Part shown: positions 33,720 through 45,437 of the stretch, piece after piece | How the letters are laid out: each line of letters opens with the position of its first letter | Position numbering within the stretch: the first letter of the stretch is position 1 | DNA from: Zanthoxylum bungeanum | Lineage: Eukaryota > Streptophyta > Magnoliopsida > Sapindales > Rutaceae | Direction of reading: 5' to 3' | Length of the DNA: 64,000 nt | NCBI GenBank assembly: GCA_019454045.1 | Contig: SKCR01029062.1 | Coordinates: forward strand, 62,001 to 126,000 | Translations under genes and position numbers: made by a program | The notes under the pieces: generated by a model | The model's database searches: none | Told to the model about the DNA's origin: nothing | What the model saw: the letters and a program-made list of their open reading frames with translations, nothing else

Positions 33720-35745
33720 TGTGTCATCTATCTCTAAGACACCTTTAGAGTTATGGAGTTGTCGCAAAGCTAGTTTACAACATTTCTGCATATGGAGGTG
33801 TCCAACACATATACTGAAGAACAAAACTATAAAGTTGGAGTTGCGTTTATGGTGTGCCTATTTGTAGGCTATCCTAAAGAGACTATGGATGGATTCTTTT
33901 ATAATCTAAGAGGAGATCAAAGTGTTTGTAATTCTTGAGAAGGACTATATGAGAAAATCCATGCCTCGCAGTAAAGTGGTACTCGAGGAGTTACTTTCTG
34001 AGTAGACCAATGCATCATCAATAACAGTTGTTGACAATTACAATAATGTAACACCTTTGACATGGGAGCGTCAGATGTAGTTATATCTGGAGAGTCTACC
34101 ACCTAGACATAATGGGAGGATTTTGAGACAACATGATCGCTATCTAATGATTAGAAAAGTAAAAGTTTTCACCTCCAGTAATGGTGTAGATGATATATTG
34201 AGCTATTGTAGTGCAATGGATGATCCTGATAAAAACGAATGGCTCAAAGCCATGAATCTCGAGATGGAGTCTGTGTACTCCAACTCAGTCTGCGATCTTG
34301 TAGACCAACCTAATTGGATAAAACCTATAGGTAGCAAGTGGATCTACAAGAGGAATAGATGAGTAGATGAGAAGGTACAAACCTTCAAAGCTAGATTAAT
34401 GGCCAAGGGTTATACCCAAAAAAATTCGATTGTGAGGAGATTTTCTCGCCAATAGTCATGATTAAATCTATTCACACTCTTCTAGATCTTGCCATATATT
34501 ATGAATATGAGATATGGCAGATGGATGTTAAGACAACATTCTTGAATGCTAGTCTTAATGAGAGCATCTATATAGTGCAACCAGAGAGATTCGTTGCCTA
34601 AGATCAATAGCAAAAAGTTTGCAAGCTGCAAAGATCTATTTATGGACTAAAGCAAGCATCTTGTTCTTGGAATATAAGGTTTGATGCGATGATCAAGTCT
34701 TATAATTTTGAGTAGAACGTCGATAAGCATTGTATATACAAACGTTTCATTGACGGTAAAGTGGTTTTCTCGTATTATACGTCAATGATATTTTACTCAT
34801 TGAGAATGATGTAGAAGTATTATCAGAAGTAAAATTTTGGCTAGCTAATCAATTCCAAATGAAAATTTTGGGATATACGAGTTATGTACTTGGGATCCAG
34901 ATTATTCGGGAATGTAAGAGACGACTGTTAGTTGTGTCTCAGACATCTTATATCGCTAAGATTATTGTGCGGTTCTAAATTCAGAATTCCAAGAAAGATA
35001 ATTCGTCTTTTCTGACATGGAATTCACTTATCGAAGGAACAGTTTCCTAAGACACCTCAAGTAGTTGAGGAAATGAGACATATCCCATATGCTCTGCTGT
35101 TGGAAGTATCATGTATGCTATATTTTGCTATGCATGAGACTGGACATCTGTTATGCAGTGGGAGTAGTCCGTAGTTTTCAGTCTAACCCAGGATAAGATA
35201 AGTGGGTGACTATAAAGCATATTCTCAAGTATCTTAAGCGAACGAGAGACTATATACTTATATATTCTTGAGAGGATATGATCATTAGAAGATATACCAA
35301 TTCTGATTATCAGACGGATGTATATTATGGGATATCAAAATCCGAATCAATGTTCACCCTAGTTGGTGGAGCCATATTATGGAGGAGTATAATGCAATCT
35401 TGCATTGCGAACTCCACTATTGAGGCGGAGTATGCAGCAACTTATGAAGCAGATAAGGAAGCAGTATGGCTCCATAAATTCTTGGGAGATCTGAAAGTTA
35501 TTCCATATATGGATAAACCACTCACACTTTATTATGATAATAGTGGTGTAGTGGTAAATTCCAAAGAACCAAGAAGCCACAAGATAAAGAAGCATATAGG
35601 GAGAAAATATCATCTCTTTAGGGAAATAATTCAGATAACGTTCTGCAGAGAATATTGCTGATTCGTTTACAAATACATTGACCGCTAAAGTGTTTAAAGG
35701 TCACCTAATGGGTCTAAGATTATGCGATATATCTCATTTGCTCTA
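33720..35745 (+). pseudogene. Copia pol remnant (integrase end, reverse transcriptase, RNase H)
   Basis: Blocks in the correct order: integrase C-terminal region (LELWSCRKASLQHF at ~33745, then VGYPKETM-like), start of reverse transcriptase (DDPDKNEWLKAMNLEMESVY at ~34220, KPIGSKWIYKR at ~34323), QMDVKTTFLN at ~34517, RSIYGLKQAS at ~34633, the catalytic box as YVNDI at ~34775 in place of YVDD, and RNase H with STIEAEYAATYEADKEAVWL at ~35413 and NSKEPRSHKIKKHIGRKYHL at ~35557. Stop codons and frameshifts interrupt it repeatedly, and the catalytic Asp change independently predicts loss of activity. The 127-codon frame at 35278-35661 is the longest survivor. Confidence 0.88.
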
Positions 35746-35760
35746 ATGTAAGTGGGAGAT

Positions 35761-36865
35761 TGTTGGGATATATGCCCTAAAGCATGATGAAATATGTAAA
35801 CGTGATTTTATTTTAAGAAATAAACGATGATGTTATTCATTTATTAAAATGTTTATTTTAAAATTTGCATATTATAAGTTAACATGTATGCCCTTGGATA
35901 CTAAACGTACTTTCAGGCTTAGTGTATAAGTGTTATACATAAGAGGAGTTAATTCTGAAATTAGTAATCCTAAATAGGCTGTAGAGAGCAAACAAAGACG
36001 AGCACTTTGTTTGTGGTTTATCTATAGCTACGGTCCATTCCATATTGTATGACGACTTTGATCCGGGTCCGTTCATGTAGTGACATGAGAATGGAGGCAC
36101 TTTATATGATGTGATCATATAAGACTGGACTAAGACATAAATGAATTTCTTTTAATATCTGTTAAACAAAGAAATTCATATCAGTCTAATAGATGATCAT
36201 ATATAGGTTGATCTGAATCTTGAGTGTACTACGAACTTCTGCATGGTAGACTATGTCCTTTGATTTACAAAGGTGAGGTTGGTGAAGAAATCCTGACAGA
36301 TAGCTACGTACTTTAGGGACATAGTTTGGTGTGTGGCTGTGGACGTTTTACAAAGATATGGAATTAATTCCTTCTTACGAGAAGTAGATGAGTATCTTTC
36401 CTAAAGGTCAATTCGATACTTGAACAGTTAAAACGCTCAAGTCTTCCTATTAAGAAAAGAAATATTAATATTCATAATAGTTATAAATAAATCATTCATT
36501 AGAGAATTAATAGTACTTATAGCATAAAATAATTAGAGAGGTATAACAGACATTATGACCCAGCTCTAATTATGACATACTTGTGAAAGGTCAATCTGTA
36601 TGCAGTGATTATATCAGTGGATACCGATGAGTTTCGGTATAAAATATATCTGCAGTAACGAGAGTGCAGCTTTAGGTTTTTAATGGAATAACTTAAAGTT
36701 AATAATTTGGAATATTTAATTAAAGAGTTCGGGATTATTGGAGCTCGGAAGTGTAAGTAATGTTTAATATATAGTTTTATATTAATGATTATTAGATAAT
36801 CATTTAATTAAAATTTGAATTTTGAATTTTGAATTTTGAATTAAATTTGATATAATTCAAAATCA
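35761..36865 (+). repeat. 3' LTR of Copia D
   Basis: Starts immediately after the polypurine tract. No second copy is in the window, so the end is inferred. Confidence 0.6.
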
Positions 36866-37232
36866 AATATGTAATTTATATCTTGACGGTTACAGATATC
36901 GTGTGCACACACAGTTCAAGATTAGGGATGACTAATGGCCTAAGATCTCATATTTCGAGTTATTAGGGTAATATAGATCCGTACCCTCGGCTCCAGATTT
37001 GTGGATTAGGGGACGACGAGACGTAATGTCCCAAGACCATCAGATATTTATGTATGGGAGGACGCCCTTAAACACCGGATATTGGCGTACGGGGGGGATG
37101 GGGAGACGTAATGCCTCCATGCGCCAGATATTTTAGATACAGATTCCTCAGAAATAGGTTTTCAGAAACAGATTTCCGGAACTAGATTTTTCAGAAATAA
37201 TAAATTTACAAAAGATATTTCACGGGAACTTA

Positions 37233-37240
37233 GTTTTATA
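37233..37240. repeat. TSD of hAT-like element (GTTTTATA)
   Basis: GTTTTATA recurs at 38184-38191. An 8-bp duplication is characteristic of hAT transposons. Confidence 0.9.
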
Positions 37241-38183
37241 TAGGGGTGAGCACCAGTTCCGGTTCTACCCGGAATCAGTTGGAACCGGGTAGATTTTCCA
37301 GGTTTAGAACTGAAACCGGTTGTAATCGGGTAGGTTCCGGTTCCAAAAATGAAGGAACCGATTTTATCCGGGTAGGTTCTGGTTCTAAAATGGTCAGAAC
37401 TGGAACCGGACCATGGAACCGGTTTAGATTCTGGTGGCAGATGCATATAGGAGCATGGAAGCAGCTAAGCTGCATGGAAGCTCTGTCAGCAAACAAGACT
37501 TTAACCATGCTCAAACTTTAATTAGCAGTTAGATATGTCAAAAATCATTTATTCGGTGACTTTCTCAGCGTTCCTTTGTATTAGCCATCCTATGGAATCT
37601 TATGAACTGTGCAAAACACTTCATCGGCTACTGGATATAAGGAGGATGGAAAAGTTAATTACGAAGATTAATCACTATTCAAGATCATTTTCCTGAATTC
37701 CTTCATTTCATTACTAATAAATGTCATTTCGTTACTGATAAATTAGTAGGAGTAAAGAGATAATAATGACCACTTTCTATAAATACCATCAAGTGGGAGC
37801 ATAAAGTCTTGTTTAGATGATAGCATGTAATTATACTAGCAGTTTCAAAACGATCAAAGCTAATTACCATAAAGAGAAAACAGAAAGGGTAATGAGGTTG
37901 ACGAGCATTAAAAGTCTAAAACTTCATTTTCTTCGTTCTTGAGCTTCTGCACTCCGATTTGGTCCCCATTTTTTCCTACAGACTCGTATCGGAATGTAGT
38001 TTTCATTAAAATATTTTAAAATAGGGTAATTTGGAACCGGACCATAATCGGATTGAAACCGAATAATAGGATACCCTGTTTAATTGGGTAGGTTCCGGTT
38101 CCACTTAGTGCGAAACCAGATTTTTCTGGGTAGGTTCCGGTTCCATGCGGAACCGGAACCGAAATCGGTTTTGCTCACCCCTA
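37241..38183. mobile_element. Non-autonomous hAT-like element, 943 bp
   Basis: Terminal inverted repeats TAGGGGTGAGCA / TGCTCACCCCTA and 8-bp TSD GTTTTATA. Subterminal regions are packed with GGTTCCGGTT / AACCGGAACC units in both orientations. The corresponding place in the other F LTR (about 52664) reads CTTAGTTTTATTGAAAAGC with no insert, so the insertion is confirmed by an empty site. Open frames of 79-94 codons here (for example 37246-37521) come from the repeats and carry no transposase motif. Confidence 0.93.
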
Positions 38184-38366
38184 GTTTTATAGAAAAACTC
38201 ATATTCTTACAAACAGAAATGAGTTTTTAGAAAATTTTTACAGAAACAGATGTATTTTCAGTTAAGAAAAAGATTTCAGAAAAGATTATTATCTGGGAGA
38301 ATTTTTTATTTTTAGAACCATGAACTTTCAGAAAGAATCGGTTTTCGTTTTTAAATGTCCACTCAC

Positions 38367-38386
38367 TAGATCGTTCAAACGATCTA
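38367..38386 (+). other. Hairpin in F LTR upstream of a C-run
   Basis: TAGATCG, loop TTCAAA, CGATCTA, followed by ACCCCCC. It occupies the same LTR context as the E hairpin at 42837-42857 but with a different paired sequence. Confidence 0.8.
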
Positions 38387-38789
38387 ACCCCCCCTCTCAA
38401 TTTCTTGTTTTGCAAGTTACTCAGAGGACGAGCTCGAGGGGATGGATATTGATGCCAGACACTAGGGTGTTGAGTCTACCAGGTCGAGTTAGAGATACAG
38501 TACAGTCACAATTTAAGAAAGGTCATATATCATGCATTCAGTATGGTTGAGATTTTATGTGTGTCGTAAGTTAAAGTAACCTTGATATAGACACAAATAT
38601 ATTATTGTGTATTCATAGTTATGAGTATTAGAGGTGCATTATATGTTATTGAATTGGGCAGAGGTCCCTATGCATGAGTCTGTATTTGTTATGAATTAGT
38701 AGTGATGTACATAGTCATTATGTCAGAGGCTCAGGGGGATAAGTCGGCATATTCTCTGCCAGTAGCATCTCCTGAAGGGGGATGTTACA

Positions 38790-41700
38790 AAGATGGTATC
38801 AGATCATGGTCTAGGGAGTCAGTGACTGCAGTGGGTAGAGTGATGGGGTCTTGTATAGTATGTCTGGGATACCCGTATGCGAGGCACTACCTCTCCAGTA
38901 TCTGATCCTTGAGTACGTCCTCAAGTCCTATAGACAGGTTAGTAAAATTCCCAAAGCTATCTGAATCTTCTTCCTAATCAAGTAACCATAACCCTTATTC
39001 TAGCAGGAAATCTTTCTCTAGTTATCCTGGCTTATCAACATAAGTTCAAGATAAGTTATAAGAATAGAAAGTAAAGTTCTAAGAATAGTCACACAAATGA
39101 GTGGGAAGAGAAAACTATAAGAAAAGTAAAGAATGGTACATAGATGTTTAAGCAACCAGAGCCAAGAAGAGATGAAAATACAGAAATAGATGATAAAGAA
39201 AACACCAGAATTTATAGTAGTAAGGAGAATAGAGTAAGTCTGAGCAAGAATAAAATATGCTAAATAAACCTGAGTAAGATTCCTTCCATACTACTAAGAC
39301 TCATTCCCTCATCAGAAAATTCCTTCAAGTTGACCTAATAGCCTTAAGTACCTCATATAGATAGCAAGTTCCCCGAGTAACGAAGAATAGTCAGAAAGAT
39401 AAAACAAGAAAGAAATTAGGATTAGATGTGGGAGTTCCAACAGACAAGAGATGCCAAAAAGTATGTAGAGATTTTAGATCCCCAAACCCAGGTCCACTGG
39501 CAAATAAGTGAAGGTCTTAAACAGAAATGACTAATTGCCTTAACCTAAGAATCTGATAGATAAGGTCCCGATCTACCTAGATTATCATCTTTCAGCGATA
39601 CCAATCAAGGAAACAGTCCTGACGGAGTCTATCTCATACTTACCTTACATGAGTAATAGACTCTACCAGGACACAAAGTACCAGAACTATGATGCCAATA
39701 TCCATTGAGATGTAGATTCCTACTCCATCCTTTATCAACTTAGATAAAGTTAACCATCAAGAAAGCCCAATACTCGTAATACTGTATTTTGAGACAAGGA
39801 CAACAGACCTCGAGAGGTGGTTCACCCAGAAAGGAACCAAAAAGGTTTCTAAGGATAGAAGAGAAAGAACCTAACACAAGTCAAGATGGCAAATTTGCAG
39901 TACTAGAAAGAAACCCATAAATCAGAACGATGCCAGTAGGAATCCGTCTGAGTTTAAACAGATAGACCCGTGAGGTTGGGGACATACAAGAATAACAAGA
40001 GTATTAGTACCGACAATAATACTAAATGACATAGTTGTAGCCTATAGCAAGAATAGAGAGCGGAAGTCTAGAAGAAACCCTTAAGAATGAGTTACCACTA
40101 GCCTCGGCAATACAACCTAGAGCCAAGAGATAGAATATGAAAATAATAATGAAAAATGTGGGAAGTGACAAGAAAGTTAAGTACATTCAGACACATAAAT
40201 AACGTAGTGCGAAGGCAGTAGCATAAATGGAAACCTCTGCATAGTTGATAAAAGTTGTGGAACCCTAAGATATGGAGTAGTCGACCCAGGTCCCGGCAGA
40301 ATGAATGACAACTCTTCATTCCAGTAGCCCTGACTCTAGTAAGTATATAGACACTTAACCAGACCATCATTAAGATGAAGTAAATAATAGAAATGTGTAT
40401 TCGCAGATCTCTATGGAATGCATGTACTCACCCTTCAAATTAGAGCCCAATAAGGAAAATGACCAGTAAAAATGAGTATTTGACAGAATAGATGGATCAC
40501 ACGATGGCTAGACGGCCGAACCAATAAGTTCAACATAACATAGATAAGAATCATGAGATGGCATTATTCTATATGAGATAGAATAGTTTGAAGTCATAGT
40601 AAGTCAAGCAAAATCTAGAAGTCATCGTGGAGTTGGAAGCCCTTAAGGGAGTAAAGGCTCAAAAGAGCGAATGAACCAGAGAGAGCGGTTCTCAGGAATA
40701 TAGTATATGACTTATAAGAGCCTTATTATACTGGGATGGAAGAACTAGTAGGAGAATAACACCTGAACCAAAATTTTTAATAAAGATGCCCTAAGCGATC
40801 GAAGTTAATGGAGTTCCCATGGGAGTAAAGACGTAAGGAGTTCAAGGAACTGAGATAAAGAGGAAATCTAAGTATAAGGGTAAAATTCGTAAGAATGAAT
40901 AAAAAATGGAGTATAGTAGTAAAGTCAATAGATGAAAAATAATCAGGAGTATAGTTGAAGGAGATAATTCAGATAGTACCTAGAAGAAGTACCTTAGTGT
41001 AGAAGCCAATACCAGTAAACATGGGAGTCATAGGCTTATAGATGAGAAGCACGTGCAAATACAGCACGGGTAACTAGTGAGATCACCACAGCCGAAAAGG
41101 CTTCAGGACCAAACCCCACCCTCCCAACCCTCTTTACACAACAGCAACAAAGATGGACCTCGATGATTGCCCCAAGATACTCCCAGAAATAAGTGAATGC
41201 ATGGTGGAAGAAGATCGAAAAGTAAAACCTTTAGACTTAGTACAAGAGTAAAATAGAAGAGGAAGATAACTCTAAGTAAAAGATTTAGGAAAGAAGTTAT
41301 CTAGATGGAGCGATAAAGAGATAAAGTAATGGTCAAGCAATGACGGGAATACAAAAAAACAGCATTAAACATAACTGGGGATATGTAAAAGAAGATATCC
41401 TTCGGATAAGGAGACAGAGACATGGACCACATAAGTTCTAAGCACAAATTAGAGTAGGAAATAAGACGAAAAGAACAAGAAGTAAAATTTTTGGAGGTGG
41501 AACTATCGAGATAAGACGATAATAGAAAATATACTAGATAAACAATGACAGGGGTTCATAAGTGCTAAGATAGACTTTCAATGGTTAAGTTCAGTAGTAC
41601 TACGTAACAACAAGCTTTCTCAGCGTCGAAATAAGACTGGAAATTCCATCCAACAAAAGACGGAAGAAAGGTAGTGAGTATAACCTATAAGTTCCAATGT

Positions 41701-42485
41701 AATATACCCAGTTAAGAAACAAAGCAAAGTACAACCTGAAATAAATCTATTGAGATATAACATAGAGACAACCAAAGAAACTAGGTATATGGATATTATT
41801 GAGACTGAAACAACACATGCAAAATAAGACTATGAAAATAAAAATAAGATATTCTTGAGTGCAATCAAGCAAATAGGACAAGCCAATGTAAAGGATAGTT
41901 AAGCATATTCATAATAGCAATGAATTTAAAGATACAAAAGAGTGTAAACACTAACCAGGATCGAATCACCAGCATCGCTGAGTATGAGAGGCATTGGTAA
42001 AAAATAGTAGTAAAGCAAAAGTGCATGAAGAATCTAACCTTGAGCTACGAGATCCTAAGCCCCAGAGATAGATAAGAGATACGAGAATATGAAGATTAAA
42101 ATTAATAGTAGTTGAAACTTAACAAGAAAAAAAGAGTGTTCAATAGATAAACTAAAAGAATAAGTGCTTAAGTCAGATTGAGTAGGTGGAGTTAAGGAAG
42201 TATTAGGTACGATCAATTTAATAGCAACAAACCTTATATATACAATTACCCCAGAGTTAAGACGGAACATGAAGAGACCTAGCTATAGGAGACACAAGCC
42301 TCCTTCAAGACGTGCGAGCACTATCTACAAACAATTTAGATGCATATTCATAAGGTCAAATGACATCAGTATGAATGGGGTATGAATATTAAGGAGGAAA
42401 TAAGGGCAAATCAAACCAGCACAACCTAGAAGGAAGAATATCAAGCCTAGAAGACTTGAATGGTGAAGGAAATCAAGTGGGTTAA
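38790..42485 (+). other. Interior of element F (and start of its 3' LTR), purine-rich, no genes
   Basis: After the primer site and a leader shared with E (38794 to about 38945), 3.5 kb is strongly A+G rich on the + strand. I find no gag, protease, polymerase or integrase motif; the longest frame, 90 codons on the minus strand at 40098-40370, has no recognisable domain. The start of the F 3' LTR probably lies somewhere in the last 600 bp. Confidence 0.68.
42481..42485. repeat. Left TSD of element E (GTTAA)
   Basis: GTTAA is repeated at 51384-51388 just outside the other terminus. Confidence 0.92.
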
Positions 42486-42836
42486 TGAAACATCCCCGAT
42501 CCGGGAGATGCTACCGGCAGGGGATAGATGTGCTAACCTCATAAGCCTATGACTTTCTGACTGTACTCTGAACTATATAAATGTCATGCATACAAACCAT
42601 AACTCAAACAACGTAAAATACTTTTATTAATGCATACTTAGAATACTTCTCTTACAACACTTTAAGGACTACTTGTAATGATTATCACATCACTAGTGCA
42701 TGTATGCAACTCTAACTGGACTATAGTACTCTGACTCTAAACTGGTATACTCTAACCCTGGTGAGTGCATCAGTATCCATCCTCCCGAGCTCGTCCTCCT
42801 AGAAAACCCAACAAAACAAATAAAACTGGAGAGGGG

Positions 42837-42857
42837 TTAGATTGCTATACAATCTAA
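42837..42857 (-). other. Hairpin in E 3' LTR
   Basis: TTAGATTG and CAATCTAA pair perfectly over 8 bp with a 5-base loop; on the element strand it is followed by CCCC. The second copy is at 48783-48803. Confidence 0.85.
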
Positions 42858-43136
42858 GTGAGTGGACTAAAACCGAAAATTAAAGTAAGAGTCTTTTAAC
42901 TTTAAAATCATACTTTTAGAAACATCTTTTATAAAACTTTATTTCTTTTGAAATCTGTTTCTGAAAATCTGGTTTTTGAAAACTACTTGCTAAAAATCTG
43001 GGTTCTGGAACTCTAAAAACTTTATACTAAAAATCTGAAATCTAAAAACTCTCTGTTAAAATCTGATTTCTGAAAACTGGGTTTTAAAAATCAGAAAAGT
43101 TGTGTACTGTAAGTCTGAAAAACTGAAATTTGCTCT

Positions 43137-43234
43137 ACGTCCAGGACCATAACTCAACTGGACGTCTCTCCACACCCAGGACCATAACTCAACTGGGTGT
43201 ACTCTATGCCCAGGACCATAACTCAACTGGGCAT
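43137..43234 (-). repeat. Triple hairpin array with identical loops (E 3' LTR)
   Basis: Three stem-loops at 43137-43165, 43172-43200 and 43206-43234. + strand stems are ACGTCCAG/CTGGACGT, ACACCCAG/CTGGGTGT and ATGCCCAG/CTGGGCAT, each a perfect 8-bp stem. The 13-base loop GACCATAACTCAA is identical in all three. The outer stem bases differ between units but remain fully paired. Confidence 0.95.
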
Positions 43235-45437
43235 CTGAAATCAGGATTTCGGGACCTTGTAGCCCCTAGTCCTGCTCGAGGATCTGAGAGGGTCCCCTCA
43301 GTCCTCCACATGTGCACATGCGTCTGAATCCGTCAATTCCACTGTACTAGTTATAAACTGGGGTGAGGTTTTACCTCATGCCCCGAAAACATAAAAAAAA
43401 TCAAATTTTAAAACTTTCCCATGTAAAGCATTACTAAACATGTCATAAAACATAAATATCATATAATAGCAGCGATAAAGAAATCTAACGCCCTAAGGCA
43501 TAAAAATAAGTCTGTTATCAAAATACGACTTAACAAAAGCAAGTAAAAAGAAAGTGTCCACTCACTGTATACGGCTAAGATGAGTCCCTTCACGGGGTGG
43601 AAGGCCGCTGAGAATCTTGAGGTCGATCTAAATATATGAATAAGAACAAATTCGTTAGCTACTACAACGAGAATATTTCCATAGATAAGAATAAACGTGA
43701 AATGCATGAATTATCACCCCCGCTGTCTTTCTAACATGTTAAAGCACCCTACAGAGTTTTTACGAGGTTCGTTTCGCGGTTATGCAAATCATTTTACGCG
43801 TCTACAACTCCTACATCAAAACAGAAGAGTCACTGACAGTGACCTGACTTTGAAAATTCGGTATAAATAGAGGGGATCAGTTCTGGAGCTGAATTTTTAA
43901 TAAAATACTCCTCTATGAGTCTACTTTATGAATGTTTTACGGATCTCGATTTGGACTTCAGAAACTCAACCTATAGGCCGAAATTCAAGGTCTGTCCAAC
44001 AGAAAAACTGGGCACTAGGGCAGCAGGTCGTCCATCTTCAAAAATTCGTTCCGACCTCGTCTTAAGTCCAAGAATTCTAAATTTTGGATATGTTACTCCA
44101 TGATGTGTCTAAAGTACCCAGAATTTTACGGAACTTGATTTCGACTTCTAGAACGAAAATTATAAAGTTTTCTTTACACCTTGTTCTGTTACCACAGAAC
44201 CAGTAGTTTACTGCAGTGCGGCCAAGTTTGAAAATTCGGTACGACTCTCTCTTAAGTCTAAAAATTCTGAATTTTGAATATGATATTCCCTTTGTTTCTA
44301 GTTTACTCAGAATTTCACGGCTTGTCAAACGGATACCTAAAACTCATGTTATAACCTAAATACCACAGCCTGTCCAGAAAGTATAGCATACCAATTTACT
44401 GTCAAGTTCTCATTCACTACTCTATTTATTCTTCCTTGTTTGACTCTTCCAAATACAAAAACCAACATACAAAACATCATCTTTTACTCAACTTCACACA
44501 CATCCAACCTTCAATTTATTTCTTTATTCACTAAATCACTTACTAACATTACTAAATAATTCTTTAGCATTTCAAACTAATTTAGCCAACATCATCACCC
44601 ATTTCTTCATCATCTAAACCATCAATTTATCATCAAATCAAATCAATTCCTAACCCATTTTCCCCCAATTTGAACAAATGGAACCTAACATCTTACTTAG
44701 AAACTCATTATCATTATCATACTCATGCTCTTAATATTACACAATTTGTTTAAATCCTTAAAGGTTCAATTAAAGAAAATGGGTCATGAATCCTTACCTT
44801 GCTTCCTTGATTCCAAAGCCTCCTACAAAGCTTCCATGGATGCCTAGACTTCCTTTTCTTCCCTTTCCTTTCTCTTCTTTCTCCTTCTTTCTCTCTTTCT
44901 TCTTCTTTCTTCTTCCTTTCTTCTTCTTTCTTTCCTCTCACGGCTTCTCTTCCTCTCCCCTCTTCCAATTTCGTTTCTTTCCCTCTTAGGTATAGGTGAA
45001 TAGTTGCTCTTATATAGGAGGACTTAATTGATAAAGAAGAGTGTAGAATCTTCTAGGGAAATGGAGAAATTTGAGATTTTATCATTTGGGTCCGCTTTTA
45101 CTATTCATCCAGATTTTGACTTGCGTTTTTGACCTGGTTCTGGTCCGAATTTAAGAAAATGTTTAACGGGAAAGTTGTAGGTCTCGGTCTAAGCTTTCCG
45201 ACGATATAAAATTCATAAAATTCCGAGTTCGTATGAAAAAGTTATGCCCAAAATACTATATATAGTATAAAAGGGCATACGATACAGTTTCGTCTCGGGA
45301 CTTCGAAAAATTTACCGATCGTTCCCAAATTCCTTGCACAATTATATTTGAGTTCCAACATGATTTATTTTTATACTCCTTTGTCTCGTATGCAGTAATA
45401 TCGTCATAGGTAGTAGTAATAACTACCGGTCGTTACA

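Larger units (their letters stand above)
33706..36865 (+). mobile_element. Copia element D (3' half)
   Basis: Decayed Copia element in + orientation: pol remains 33720-35745, polypurine tract AAGTGGGAGAT at 35750-35760, and 3' LTR from 35761 (TGTTGGGATATATGCC) to about 36865. Its 5' half would lie left of the window, pushed away by the LOG2 element and its passengers. The right end is approximate, placed where sequence homologous to 52320 onward (element F LTR) begins. Confidence 0.72.
36865..38789 (+). repeat. 5' LTR of element F (partial, with hAT insertion)
   Basis: Homologous to 52330-53284. It contains a hairpin at 38367-38386 and hairpin-like units around 37005-37135. The left part is beyond Copia D. 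Confidence 0.75.
42486..45437 (-). repeat. 3' LTR of element E (2952 bp)
   Basis: + strand TGAAACATCCCC (one base off the TGTAACATCCCC of the other copy) to GGTCGTTACA. It contains a hairpin at 42837-42857, a triple hairpin at 43137-43234, a long pyrimidine-rich tract at about 44840-44990 and, on the minus strand, a TATA box CTATATAAGAG at about 45013-45024. Confidence 0.93.

Noticed and set aside
35278..35661. 127-codon frame as an independent gene
   Set aside because: It is the RNase H end of the decayed Copia D polyprotein.
37246..37521. Overlapping 79-94 codon frames with repeated Gly/Ser/Thr-rich blocks
   Set aside because: They are translations of GGTTCCGG subterminal repeats of the hAT-like element and contain no transposase motif.
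43137..43234. CRISPR-like array reading of the three repeated units
   Set aside because: The repeats are a plant LTR feature with 5-6 bp spacers, only three units and no cas genes.
44750..44968. Glu/Lys/Arg-rich open frame (also at 50692-50913) as a possible small protein gene
   Set aside because: The charged part is only the translation of a purine microsatellite whose length differs between the two LTRs.
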